Origin: Pseudomonas sp. RIT-PI-q
Lineage (GTDB): Bacteria > Pseudomonadota > Gammaproteobacteria > Pseudomonadales > Pseudomonadaceae
Direction: 5' to 3'
Length of the DNA: 64,000 nt
Assembly (NCBI RefSeq): GCF_001297125.1
Contig: NZ_LHPC01000018.1
Coordinates: forward strand, 19,970-83,969
The translations under genes and the position numbers were made by a program. Position 1 is the first letter of the stretch. Each line of letters begins with the position of its first letter. The notes below the pieces were generated by a model that saw nothing but the letters and a program-made list of their open reading frames with translations, was not told where the DNA came from and did no database searches. This document shows, piece by piece, positions 8,248-16,625 of the stretch.

Positions 8248-8362
8248 CTGTAGGAGCTGTCGAGTAAAACGAGGCTGCGATCTTTTGATCTTGATCTTTT
8301 CGGGATCGCTGAAAAGCAAGATCAAAAGATCGCAGCCTCGTTTTACTCGACAGCTCCTACAG
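8248..8362. repeat. Long perfect inverted repeat (46-bp arms), composite REPIN
   Basis: Arms 8248-8293 and 8317-8362 are exactly complementary over 46 bp. The outer part starts CTGTAGGAGCTG as in other REPINs, and the inner part GGCTGCGATCTTTTGATC matches the family at 2706 and 12494, but the middle (TCGAGTAAAACGA) is different. Lies between divergent-ended desaturase and small basic protein genes. Confidence 0.9.
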
Positions 8363-8385
8363 GGGGGACGGGTGTGGCTTGGAGC

Positions 8386-8496
8386 TTAGTGACCGAACAC
8401 ATCCACCTTCTTGGCCTTCTTGTCCGCACGCTTTTCATCGGCGGTTTTCGCCGGTTTTTTCTTTGCTGCTTTCTTTGAATCCATGCCTTTGGCCAT
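8386..8496 (-). CDS. Small lysine-rich basic protein
   Basis: 36 residues, MAKGMDSKKAAKKKPAK at the N-terminus, more than a third lysine. Short proteins with this MAKGMDSKK start are common and conserved in Pseudomonas, function unknown. GTGGAG lies 8 nt before the ATG at 8496; the longer frame to 8655 runs into the divergent acetyltransferase gene and is rejected. The charge suggests nucleic-acid or ribosome contact, but this is inference only. Confidence 0.7.
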   Translation of the reverse strand: MAKGMDSKKAAKKKPAKTADEKRADKKAKKVDVFGH

Positions 8497-8599
8497 GATA
8501 CGTACTCCACTCATACGGGATGTGAGATCAGGTATACACCTATCCCTTCGCCCGTGTTCTTTTATAATCGTGCGCCTTGCATACCGACAGTCCAATCCT

Positions 8600-9037
8600 A
8601 TGCCCAACACCCAATACACCTTGCTCGCCGAGCCTTTGTGGCCATTGATGAACAAGTTTTATCGTGCTCACCAATCGTCGATGAAAGCGGTCCGCGACGC
8701 TCAACTGTGGGTGGCCAGGCGCGACGAGATCATCGGCGCACTGTGTTTGCGCCCGGTGGCGGATGGGCATTGGTTGACGGGATTGTTTGTTGACCCGGCG
8801 TGTCGCGAACAGGGGATCGCGGCGGCGTTGATCGCTCACGCCATCAAGGACGTCGAAGGCCCGGTCTGGCTGTTTTGTCACCCGGATTTGCGCGGCTTTT
8901 ATGAGCGTCGCGGTTTTGCTTTCGACCCGTCGTTACCCTATTCGATGGCCGAGCGCTTGAGCCGTTATGCCCGCAGTAAACCGATGATTGCCATGGGCTT
9001 AGAACCGTTGGTGAGGTCGACCGTCGATAATGTGTGA
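8600..9037 (+). CDS. GNAT-family N-acetyltransferase
   Basis: 145 residues from the ATG at 8600. The core shows beta4 LTGLFVDPACREQGIAAAL with the acetyl-CoA pyrophosphate loop (R/QxxGI/A: REQGIA) and the C-terminal FYERRGF segment typical of GNAT enzymes. It probably acetylates a small molecule or amine in the cytoplasm; the substrate is not predictable. The longer frame back to 8411 overlaps the oppositely oriented small basic protein and was not used. Confidence 0.87.
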   Translation: MPNTQYTLLAEPLWPLMNKFYRAHQSSMKAVRDAQLWVARRDEIIGALCLRPVADGHWLTGLFVDPACREQGIAAALIAHAIKDVEGPVWLFCHPDLRGFYERRGFAFDPSLPYSMAERLSRYARSKPMIAMGLEPLVRSTVDNV

Positions 9038-9096
9038 TCGGCCGGTGATAGCTGCATGCTAGCCTCGGGGTCGACTTCGACTTCTCAGGATTTTTC

Positions 9097-9918
9097 ATGA
9101 AACCTGCCCTTCTGGCTTTGACGCTCGCCGCCTTGCTCAGCCCCACTTTCAGCCATGCCGCCCAAACCCGATCGGTGTCTGCCGAGCAATACGCCAATGT
9201 GCTGAAAGGCTCTTGGCGAGCGCCGGAGAACGTGGCGCGCGATGGCTACCGTCACCCGCAGCAGACGCTGCAATTCTTTGGATTGGCGCCGAATCAGACG
9301 GTGATTGAAATCACCCCCGGCAACGGTTGGTACAGCGAGCTGCTGGCACCATTGCTCAAGGACCACGGGCACTATGTCGCCGCCGTGCAGGCGCCGACGG
9401 TCAGTGATTACGCGCGCAAGAACGAAGAAAAACTCAAGGCGAAATACGCTGCGGCGCCAGCGCAATACGCCAAGGCCCAGGTGCTGGAGTTTGATCCAAA
9501 AGCACCGGCGCTGGGTCAACCCGGTTCGGCGGACACCGTGCTGACCTTTCGCAACGTGCACAACTGGGTGCTGGCAGACACGGCGCCGCTGATGTTCGAG
9601 GCGTTCTTCAAGGTGCTGAAACCGGGTGGCGTGCTCGGTGTGGTCGATCACCGGGCCAAGGACGGGGCGTCGCTGGACGACATCAAGCACAGCGGTTACC
9701 TGACCACCGATTACGTGGTGAAACTGGCGACGGATGCAGGCTTCAAGCTTGAGGGGCAGAGCGAGATCAATGCCAATCCGAAGGACACCAAGGATTACCC
9801 GGAAGGCGTCTGGACGTTGCCACCGGCGTTGACGTTGGGGGACAAGGATCGGGCGAAGTATGTGGCGATCGGTGAGTCGGACCGGATGACGTTGCGGTTC
9901 GTTAAACCCGCGAACTGA
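9097..9918 (+). CDS. Predicted class I SAM-dependent methyltransferase with signal peptide
   Basis: 273 residues. Residues 1-22 look like a Sec signal peptide (MKPALLALTLAALLSPTF then SHAAQ). The mature part is a Rossmann methyltransferase: motif I VIEITPGNGWYSEL (~70-84), motif post-I HYVAAVQAP, and motif IV-V region TVLTFRNVHNW, then VLKPGGVLGVVDHR. It belongs to the group annotated as predicted methyltransferase (COG4798). An exported SAM enzyme is odd because SAM is cytoplasmic; the glycine-rich motif is altered to TPGNG. Substrate unknown. Single gene. Confidence 0.82.
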   Translation: MKPALLALTLAALLSPTFSHAAQTRSVSAEQYANVLKGSWRAPENVARDGYRHPQQTLQFFGLAPNQTVIEITPGNGWYSELLAPLLKDHGHYVAAVQAPTVSDYARKNEEKLKAKYAAAPAQYAKAQVLEFDPKAPALGQPGSADTVLTFRNVHNWVLADTAPLMFEAFFKVLKPGGVLGVVDHRAKDGASLDDIKHSGYLTTDYVVKLATDAGFKLEGQSEINANPKDTKDYPEGVWTLPPALTLGDKDRAKYVAIGESDRMTLRFVKPAN

Positions 9919-9942
9919 TGCACAAAGACCAATGGAGATCAA

Positions 9943-10034
9943 ATGTGGGAGCGGGCTTGCCCGCGATAGCGGTGTGACAGTCACCATCAATATTGACTGC
10001 CCGGCCGCCATCGCGGGCAAGCCCGCTCCCACAT
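9943..10034. repeat. REPIN (GTGGGAGCGGGCTTGCCCGC family)
   Basis: Perfect 25-bp inverted arms at 9943-9967 and 10010-10034 with a 42-nt spacer, between the convergent methyltransferase and peptide deformylase genes. Confidence 0.9.
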
Positions 10035-10054
10035 TGGTTTGAGGTGTGCCTGAA

Positions 10055-10594
10055 TCAGTCGTCCGCGTTGGGATCAAGGTCCGGGAACATCACTTCGGTA
10101 AACCCGAACTTGCTGAAATCACTGATGCGCGACGGGTATAACCGGCCGATCAAGTGATCGCATTCATGTTGCACCACCCGCGCATGAAACCCCTCGGCAA
10201 CGCGCACGATCGGATTGCCCTTGGGATCGAAACCCTCATAACGAATCTGCTGATAGCGCTCCACCGCGCCGCGCAGGCCCGGCACTGACAGGCAACCTTC
10301 GAAACCCTCTTCCAGCGTCGGACTCAGCGGTGTGATCAGCGGGTTGATCAGGATGGTCTGCGGCACCGCTTCGGCGTCCGGATAACGCTCGCTGTGCTCG
10401 AAACCGAAGATCACCAATTGCAGGTCGACGCCGATCTGTGGCGCGGCCAGGCCGACGCCACCGACGCTTTCCATGGTCTGGAACATGTCATCGATCAGTT
10501 GCCACAACTCAGGGCTGTCGAACATCTCGGCGGGCACTGGCGGCGCGATGCGCAGCAGGCGTTCATCGCCCATTTTCAGGATTTCACGGATCAT
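10055..10594 (-). CDS. def: Peptide deformylase
   Basis: 179 residues. Removes the formyl group from the N-terminal methionine of nascent proteins. All three family motifs are intact: [10 protein letters not shown] at 46-55, EGCLSVPG with metal-ligand Cys101, and QHECDHLIG with His143, Glu144 and His147. The length and the acidic tail (DLDPNADD) fit a second, non-fmt-linked PDF, as many Pseudomonas carry more than one def gene. Its start codon overlaps the stop of the upstream BrkB-like gene by 4 nt, so the two are co-transcribed. Confidence 0.93.
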   Translation of the reverse strand: MIREILKMGDERLLRIAPPVPAEMFDSPELWQLIDDMFQTMESVGGVGLAAPQIGVDLQLVIFGFEHSERYPDAEAVPQTILINPLITPLSPTLEEGFEGCLSVPGLRGAVERYQQIRYEGFDPKGNPIVRVAEGFHARVVQHECDHLIGRLYPSRISDFSKFGFTEVMFPDLDPNADD

Positions 10595-11547
10595 TTTATG
10601 ACTTCGTCAGTGGTCGGCTTGATCGAGTGGTCCCGACCCAGTCCCGAAACGTGTTGTTTAGGTTCGTGATCGAGCTCGCCGGGGACTTTTTCGCCATCAT
10701 TCTTGCCTTCGGTCGACATGTGCTCGATCACCGCATTCATCTCGGCGCCGAGCAACAGCACCGCCGCGGAAATGTAGAAGTACAGCAACAGCACGATGAT
10801 CGCGCCGATACTGCCATACATGGCGTTGTAGTTGGCGAACTCCTTGACGTACAGGCCAAATCCCAGCGACGCGATGATCCACACCCCCACCGCCAGCACC
10901 GAACCCGGGGTGATAAACCGAAACTCCTGTTTGACGTCGGGCATGACGTAATAAATCAGTGCCACCGCCATCATCAACAGAATCACCACCACCGGCCAAC
11001 GGACGATGGTCCAGAGCGTCACGATGAAGTATTCAAGGCCGACTTGCGAGGCGATCCACTCCATCACCTGCGGCCCGAGCACCATCAGCGCGGCGGCGAC
11101 CAGCAGCATGCCGGCGATGCCGACGGTGTAGATGATCGACAGCGGAAAGCGCTTCCACGCCGGCCGGCCCTCGACCACGTCGTAGGCCGCGTTCATCGCG
11201 CTCATCATCAGCCGCACGCCGGCGGACGCGGTCCACAGGGCAATCACGATACCCACCGACAGCAAGCCACCCTTGGATTGCTGGAGTTGGTCGATCACCG
11301 GATTGACCTGTTCCAGCGCCTGGGGCGGCAGGACCAGTTCCGATTGCAAGCGCAGCCAGGAGAAGAAGTCCGGCAGGTGCAGGAAGCCGATCAGGGCAAT
11401 CAAGAAGAGAATGAAGGGAAATAGCGAAAACAGCATTTGATAGGCCAGCGCCGAGGCATAGGTCGACATCTCGTCGTCGACGAACTCGGTCACCGTGCGC
11501 ACCATCACACGGTGTATGGGCAAGCCTTTCATGTGAGGGAAAAACAT
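10591..11547 (-). CDS. YihY/BrkB-family inner-membrane protein
   Basis: 318 residues from the ATG at 11547, which follows AAAGGAGA; a TTG at 11568 is less likely. About six membrane helices (for example [71 protein letters not shown], in part). The signature [11 protein letters not shown] and the final helix ending GAEMNAV are characteristic of the family once called ribonuclease BN but now regarded as membrane proteins of unknown transport role. The C-terminal ~50 residues are hydrophilic. Coupled to def. Confidence 0.87.
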   Translation of the reverse strand: MFFPHMKGLPIHRVMVRTVTEFVDDEMSTYASALAYQMLFSLFPFILFLIALIGFLHLPDFFSWLRLQSELVLPPQALEQVNPVIDQLQQSKGGLLSVGIVIALWTASAGVRLMMSAMNAAYDVVEGRPAWKRFPLSIIYTVGIAGMLLVAAALMVLGPQVMEWIASQVGLEYFIVTLWTIVRWPVVVILLMMAVALIYYVMPDVKQEFRFITPGSVLAVGVWIIASLGFGLYVKEFANYNAMYGSIGAIIVLLLYFYISAAVLLLGAEMNAVIEHMSTEGKNDGEKVPGELDHEPKQHVSGLGRDHSIKPTTDEVIK

Positions 11548-11669
11548 TAGCGTCTCCTTTCGCCGCAAATTTGGTCGAAGTCGTGGCGACTCAGGGGCCG
11601 TTTTTCTACATCAAAGTAGCGTACTTGGCGACTTTGAAACAATTTCCTTGCGCAAGTTCAGGCTGACAC

Positions 11670-11697
11670 AAAAACGGCCATCCGCAGATGGCCGTTT
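11670..11697 (-). terminator. Intrinsic terminator of the csbD gene
   Basis: AACGGCCATC (11673-11682) pairs with GATGGCCGTT (11687-11696) around a CGCA loop; read on the minus strand it is followed by TTTTTGTGT. It lies 24 nt after the csbD stop. Confidence 0.85.
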
Positions 11698-11720
11698 CCT
11701 GTTGATTTTTAAAGGCCGGA

Positions 11721-11912
11721 TCACGCCTTGTCGATGCCTTTTTTGAGCGCATCCTTGGCTTTGCCGACCGCTTGCTGGGCTTCGCCTTTCTTTTCCTGCA
11801 CCACGCCTTCGGCGCGCATTTTGTCGTTACCGGTGGCCTTGCCGACGCCTTGCTTGACGTTGCCGGCGGCTTCGTTGGCCATGCCTTTTACTTTATCGCC
11901 AGTGCTGCTCAT
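11721..11912 (-). CDS. CsbD-family stress protein
   Basis: 63 residues with the CsbD pattern: GDKVKGMANEAAGNVKQGVGK repeated helical heptads of Lys/Gly/Ala, ending GKAKDALKKGIDKA. These small hydrophilic proteins accumulate under general or envelope stress in many bacteria; mechanism is unknown. Single gene with AGGAG upstream of the ATG at 11912 and a strong terminator after it. Confidence 0.9.
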   Translation of the reverse strand: MSSTGDKVKGMANEAAGNVKQGVGKATGNDKMRAEGVVQEKKGEAQQAVGKAKDALKKGIDKA

Positions 11913-12112
11913 GGTGTTTCTCCTGTGAACAAATCAATGAGAAAAGTCGTTACACAAGGATTGACCGGAGGCGTTTGCACGGAGTTTCATTTATTTTCAG
12001 CAGGACATTTCATCGATCACAGCAGGTTGGGCTTTATGTTTGCCGACCAACCCCCGAGAATGCGCAACGTATTCAGGCCGTGGCGCTGAAGATCCAATCC
12101 CGTAGGAATGTT

Positions 12113-12490
12113 ATGAAACTCGATAAAAAGCAGGCCATTGCCCGCAGAAACCAGGAACTCGGCGGTGCTGTGCTTGGCGTCAACAACTGCCATTTCACCG
12201 AATTGAACCGCAACCGCAACATCTGGTGGTTCGATATCCCGGTCGCGCGCCTGGCCATTGGTCAGTACGAATGGGTTCACCTGCTGATGCACACGCCGGA
12301 TACCGACGAACTGCTGCACCTGAAAGTGCCGACGGTGTTCCTGCGCGAGAAGCTTGAAGGTTTGGTAGTGCGCAACGAAGGCAAGCGCAAAGCGGCGCTG
12401 AGCCTGGAATTGAGCGCGGATAAGGATTCGTACCTGCAGGACATGCGGCCGGCGGGCACTAACGTCAATTTCGCGCAGTTCCGTCTTTAA
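12113..12490 (+). CDS. Conserved hypothetical protein
   Basis: 125 residues from the ATG at 12113, which has AGGA before it. Not assigned to a function. It is a compact alpha/beta protein without membrane segments; features seen are GVNNCHFTELNRNRNIWWFDIP near the N-terminus (in part), LHLKVPTVFLRE in the middle, and NVNFAQFRL at the end. The pattern suggests a small globular cytoplasmic protein. The 46-residue upstream extension of the frame lacks a credible ribosome-binding site. Confidence 0.75.
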   Translation: MKLDKKQAIARRNQELGGAVLGVNNCHFTELNRNRNIWWFDIPVARLAIGQYEWVHLLMHTPDTDELLHLKVPTVFLREKLEGLVVRNEGKRKAALSLELSADKDSYLQDMRPAGTNVNFAQFRL

Positions 12491-12493
12491 AAG

Positions 12494-12571
12494 CAAAAGA
12501 TCGCAGCCTTCGGCAGCTCCTACAGGGTGTCGCCACCCCATGTAGGAGCTGCCGAAGGCTGCGATCTTTTG
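12494..12571. repeat. REPIN-like inverted repeat, CTGCCGAAGGCTGCGATC family
   Basis: Perfect 31-bp arms at 12494-12524 and 12541-12571 with a 16-nt loop, opposite orientation of arms to the copy at 2706. Confidence 0.9.
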
Positions 12572-12580
12572 ACCTTCAAC

Positions 12581-12608
12581 AAAAAGCCCCGCATCTGCGG
12601 GGCTTTTT
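12581..12608. terminator. Bidirectional terminator between the hypothetical gene and fadD1
   Basis: AAAAAGCCCCGCA pairs with TGCGGGGCTTTTT over 13 bp with a 2-nt loop, giving a U-tract on both strands. It lies 6 nt after the fadD1 stop and serves the two convergent genes. Confidence 0.93.
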
Positions 12609-12614
12609 GTTTGA

Positions 12615-14315
12615 TCAGGCGCTTACTTTCTTCACACCGAGTTTCTTCAGTTCCTCATCGCGCAGTTCGCGACGCAGGATCTTGCCGACGTTAGTGGTCG
12701 GCAGCGCATCGCGGAACTCCACGGAACGCGGCACCTTGTAGCCGGTGACGTTGGCGCGCATGTGCTCCATCACCTGTTCCTTGGTCAGCGTGACGCCCGG
12801 TTTAGCCACGATGAAGATCTTGATCGCCTCGCCCGACTTCTCGTCCGGCACGCCGATGGCGGCGCATTGCAGCACGCCCGGCAGGGTCGCCAGCACGTCC
12901 TCGAGCTCGTTCGGGTACACGTTGAAACCGGACACCAGGATCATGTCTTTCTTGCGATCGACAATGCGCATATAGCCGTCAGGCTGGATCAGCGCGATGT
13001 CACCGGTCTTTAACCAGCCTTCGCTGTCGAGGATTTCATCGGTGGCTTCCTGACGCTGCCAGTAGCCCTTCATCACCTGCGGACCTTTCACACACAGCTC
13101 GCCGATTTCGCCCATCGGCTGCTCAATGCCGGCATCGTCGATGACTTTGCACAGGGTCGACGGAACCGGGATACCGATGGTGCCGATCTGGATGTTCTGG
13201 ATCGGATTCACCGTCGCCACCGGGCTGGTTTCGGTCATGCCGTAACCTTCGCAGATGGCGCAACCGGTAACCGCTTTCCAGCGCTCGGCCGCCGCCAGTT
13301 GCAGGGCCATGCCGCCAGACAGGGTGACTTTCAGGCCGGAGAAATCCAGCTTGCGGAAACCTTCGTTATTGCACAGGGCCACGAACAGCGTGTTCAGGCC
13401 AACGAAACCGCTGAACTTCCACTTCGACAGTTCCTTGACCATCGCCGTCAGGTCGCGCGGGTTGCTGATCAGGATGTTGTGGTTACCGATCAGCATCATC
13501 GCCATGCAATGAAAGGTGAAGGCATAGATGTGGTACAGCGGCAGCGGCGTGATCAGGATCTCGCAGCCTTCGTTGAGGTTGGAGCCCATCAGCGCCTTGC
13601 ACTGCAGCATGTTCGCCACCAGGTTGCGGTGGGTCAGCATCGCGCCCTTGGCCACGCCGGTGGTGCCGCCGGTGTATTGCAGCACCGCGACGTCGCTGCT
13701 GGCCGGGTTGGCTTCAGCCACTGGCTGGCCATGGCCCTTGCTCAGCACGTCGTTGAACTTGATGGCTTTCGGCAGGTGATACGCCGGGACCATCTTCTTC
13801 ACGTACTTGATGACGCTGTTGACCAGCAAGCGTTTTAGCGGCGGCAGCAGGTCGGCCACTTCGGTGACGATCACGTGCTTGACGCCGGTTTTCGGCACGA
13901 CGATCTGGGCCAGGTGCGCCATGTTGGCCAGGCAGACCAGGGCTTTGGCGCCGGAGTCGTTGAATTGGTGTTCCATTTCCCGCGCGGTGTACAGCGGGTT
14001 GGTGTTGACCACGATCAGCCCGGCGCGGATGGCACCGAAGACCGCAACCGGGTACTGCAACAGGTTGGGCAGTTGCACAGCGATTCGATCGCCCGGCTTC
14101 AAGTCGGTATGCTGTTGCAGGTAAGCGGCAAAGGCACCGGACAATTCGTACAGTTCACCGTAGGTGATTGTCTTGCCCAGGTTGCTGAATGCCGGCTTGT
14201 TGGCAAAGCGTTGGCAGGATTGCTTCAACACTGCCTGAATATTCGGATACTCGTCTGGATTGATGTCGGCAGCAATCCCGGCAGGGTACTTATCCTTCCA
14301 AAAGTCTTCGATCAT
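12615..14315 (-). CDS. fadD1: Long-chain fatty acid--CoA ligase FadD1
   Basis: 566-residue acyl-AMP/CoA synthetase (ANL superfamily) that activates fatty acids for beta-oxidation at the inner membrane. The AMP-binding P-loop YTGGTTGVAKGAML is near 215, the A5 motif GYGMTETSP near 360, and the hinge/C-domain segment DRKKDMILVSGFNVYPNELED near 460-480 (in part). The final KILRREL carries the catalytic lysine region. It follows fadD2 on the same strand with 384 nt between, the arrangement known for fadD2-fadD1 of P. aeruginosa. ATG preceded by GAGTGG; a strong terminator follows. Confidence 0.94.
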   Translation of the reverse strand: MIEDFWKDKYPAGIAADINPDEYPNIQAVLKQSCQRFANKPAFSNLGKTITYGELYELSGAFAAYLQQHTDLKPGDRIAVQLPNLLQYPVAVFGAIRAGLIVVNTNPLYTAREMEHQFNDSGAKALVCLANMAHLAQIVVPKTGVKHVIVTEVADLLPPLKRLLVNSVIKYVKKMVPAYHLPKAIKFNDVLSKGHGQPVAEANPASSDVAVLQYTGGTTGVAKGAMLTHRNLVANMLQCKALMGSNLNEGCEILITPLPLYHIYAFTFHCMAMMLIGNHNILISNPRDLTAMVKELSKWKFSGFVGLNTLFVALCNNEGFRKLDFSGLKVTLSGGMALQLAAAERWKAVTGCAICEGYGMTETSPVATVNPIQNIQIGTIGIPVPSTLCKVIDDAGIEQPMGEIGELCVKGPQVMKGYWQRQEATDEILDSEGWLKTGDIALIQPDGYMRIVDRKKDMILVSGFNVYPNELEDVLATLPGVLQCAAIGVPDEKSGEAIKIFIVAKPGVTLTKEQVMEHMRANVTGYKVPRSVEFRDALPTTNVGKILRRELRDEELKKLGVKKVSA

Positions 14316-14598
14316 GGAAGCCCACTCCTCAGCAACGCGAATTCATCACCGCATTTGATGCGATTATTATTGGTGTGTGTTTTTGGTGTCTATTTTGTTG
14401 GTGAGTCTGGCTTTTTACTTAGGCCGAGAAGTCACAAGCGCGCCGAGAGTAGCAGCTTTGCCAAGGGTCGACTAGAGCCAAAAGCCGCCTCTACAGTCAC
14501 GATTTTGACTCATGATTATCAAATAGTCATTTTTAGAGTAAAAATTCTATAAGGCCTTGAGAGCCTCTGAATCCGGGGCTTTTCAGTACCCCAAAAGC
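14316..14598. other. Intergenic region upstream of fadD1
   Basis: About 280 nt without a credible gene, locally AT-rich (14340-14400 and 14500-14550). It probably holds the fadD1 promoter, but no operator could be recognised with confidence. Confidence 0.5.
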
Positions 14599-14673
14599 TT
14601 CGCGGGCAAGCCTCGCTCCTACAGGTTTGATGTCGGTCACACCGAACCTGTAGGAGCGAGGCTTGCCCGCGAA
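14599..14673. repeat. REPIN (TTCGCGGGCAAGCCTCGCTC family)
   Basis: Perfect inverted arms (29 bp) at 14599-14627 and 14645-14673, 17-nt loop, located between fadD2 and fadD1. Confidence 0.9.
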
Positions 14674-14699
14674 CCGCGCAAAGCGCGGCCATTCACCAC

Positions 14700-16388
14700 T
14701 CAAGCAATATCGCGCAACTCCCGCCGCAAGATCTTGCCCACCGGTGTCATCGGCAACGACTCACGCAACACGATGTGCTTGGGCACTTTGTACGCCGTGA
14801 AGTTTTCCTTGCAGTAAGCCTTCAGCTCTTCAAGGCTGACACCCGATTCACGGGCCACCACAAACAGTTTCACCGCCTCGCCCGAACGCTCGTCCGGTAC
14901 ACCGATCACCGCGCAGTTGGCGACTTTCGGGTGAGCCATGACCACGTCTTCGATCTCGTTCGGGTACACGTTGAAACCCGAGACGATGATCATGTCTTTC
15001 TTGCGATCGACGATGCGCACAAAACCGTCCGGGTCGATCACCGCGATGTCCCCGGACTTGAACCAGCCCTCGGCATCCAGCACTTCGTTGGTGGCTTCGG
15101 GTTTCTGCCAGTAGCCCTTCATGATCTGCGGGCCCTTGATGCACAGTTCGCCACGCTCGCCCAACGGCTGCTCGACGCCTTCATCGTTGATCACTTTCAG
15201 CGTGGTGCCCGGCACTGGCAGGCCGACCGTGCCGAGGCGCGACTGGTCGCCGTACGGGTTGGTGCAGGCCACTGGCGAGGTTTCGGTCAGACCGTAACCT
15301 TCGGTGATGCGGCAACCGGTGAGCTGTTCCCAGCGCTCGGCGGTGGCCTTGACCAGCGCGGTGCCGCCGGAGTTGGTGAGTTTGAGGCTGGAAAAATCCA
15401 GGGTCTTGAAGTCCGGGTGGTCCATCAGCGCGACGAACAGCGTGTTGAGCCCCAGCAGCGCCGAGAAGCGCCAGTTTTTCAGCTCCTTGATGAAGCCCTT
15501 GATGTCCCGTGGATTGGTGATCAGCACGTTGTGATTACCCGACACCATCATGCACATGCAATTCGCGGTGAAGGCATAGATGTGGTACAGCGGCAGCGGC
15601 GCGACCATCACCTCTTGCCCTTCACGCAACAGTGGCTGACCGTCCTTGCCCGACTGCTCCAGGCACGCCCGCACCTGTTGCATGTTGGCCACCAGGTTGC
15701 CGTGGGTGAGCATCGCGCCCTTGGCCAGGCCGGTGGTGCCGCCGGTGTATTGCAACACGGCGATGTCGCCGAGACTGGCGTTCAGCGGCTTGATTCCCAG
15801 GCCCCGGCCCAGACGCAGCGCGCTCTTGAAGGAGATGGCCTGGGGCAACGAATACGCCGGCACCATTTTCTTCACCTTGCTCACCATCGTGTTGACCAGC
15901 CAGCCCTTGGCGCCGGGCATCAGGTCGCCCATCTTCGCTTCGATCAGGTACTGGATGTCCGTGTCGGGAAGCACTTCCTGGACCTTCGCCCCGAACATGT
16001 TCAGGTAGACCAGCGCCCGGGCGCCGGAGTCCTTGAACTGATGACGCATCTCCCGCGCGGTGTACAGCGGGTTGGTGTTGACCACGATCAGCCCGGCGCG
16101 CAAGGCCCCGAACACGGCAATCGGGTAATGCAGGACATTGGGCATCTGCACCGCAATGCGATCCCCCGGCACCAGGTCGGTGTGGGCTTGCAGGTAACCG
16201 GCAAACGCGGCGCTGTAGCGTTCCAGTTCGGCGTAGGTCAGGGTTACGCCCATGTTGCTGAATGCCGGGCGGTCAGCAAATTTCTTGCAGGAACGCTCGA
16301 ACACCTCGATCACCGACTTGTAGGCCCCTTGATCGATGTCCAGGGGCACGCCGGCCGGGCGTTTGTCATTCCAGAAATCAGGTTGCAT
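14700..16388 (-). CDS. fadD2: Long-chain fatty acid--CoA ligase FadD2
   Basis: 562 residues, paralogue of the downstream FadD1 and the same length as P. aeruginosa FadD enzymes. P-loop YTGGTTGLAKGAML, A5 motif GYGLTETSPVA and IVDRKKDMIIVSGFNVYPNE are all intact, as is the terminal GKILRREL. It makes acyl-CoA from exogenous fatty acids. The gene order fadD1, fadD2, alpha/beta hydrolase, MaoC hydratase mirrors the P. aeruginosa PA3299-PA3302 order, which suggests a lipid-release and degradation neighbourhood. The start ATG at 16388 is preceded by AAGAGGACAAG. Divergent from the hydrolase. Confidence 0.93.
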   Translation of the reverse strand: MQPDFWNDKRPAGVPLDIDQGAYKSVIEVFERSCKKFADRPAFSNMGVTLTYAELERYSAAFAGYLQAHTDLVPGDRIAVQMPNVLHYPIAVFGALRAGLIVVNTNPLYTAREMRHQFKDSGARALVYLNMFGAKVQEVLPDTDIQYLIEAKMGDLMPGAKGWLVNTMVSKVKKMVPAYSLPQAISFKSALRLGRGLGIKPLNASLGDIAVLQYTGGTTGLAKGAMLTHGNLVANMQQVRACLEQSGKDGQPLLREGQEVMVAPLPLYHIYAFTANCMCMMVSGNHNVLITNPRDIKGFIKELKNWRFSALLGLNTLFVALMDHPDFKTLDFSSLKLTNSGGTALVKATAERWEQLTGCRITEGYGLTETSPVACTNPYGDQSRLGTVGLPVPGTTLKVINDEGVEQPLGERGELCIKGPQIMKGYWQKPEATNEVLDAEGWFKSGDIAVIDPDGFVRIVDRKKDMIIVSGFNVYPNEIEDVVMAHPKVANCAVIGVPDERSGEAVKLFVVARESGVSLEELKAYCKENFTAYKVPKHIVLRESLPMTPVGKILRRELRDIA

Positions 16389-16625
16389 TGTTCTTGTCCT
16401 CTTTACCTGAACCTATCCGGGGCCGCTTTCTGCCCTTCTTCAAAACAAAGAGCGAAAAAACGGGGCTGCACGGACACTAGCAGCTATGGCGAATCAGGCA
16501 AATATGCCAAAGGCCGTCATTGATCGTGTGAATCTTCCTGCCGTGGCGTGGCCTGATCAGACGGCGGGCGAAGGATGCGCTATACAATGCTGCTAGCCCG
16601 TGCCCATGTATGCAAAGGAACCGCC

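Noticed and set aside
7224..8267. 347-codon plus-strand frame over the desaturase
   Set aside because: Shadow of the desaturase gene, which has three intact histidine boxes on the other strand.
14775..16523. Long open frame (582 codons) on the plus strand across fadD2
   Set aside because: It is the antisense shadow of the clear fadD2 gene in high-GC DNA; its composition (His/Arg/Gln-rich) and lack of any domain show it is not real.
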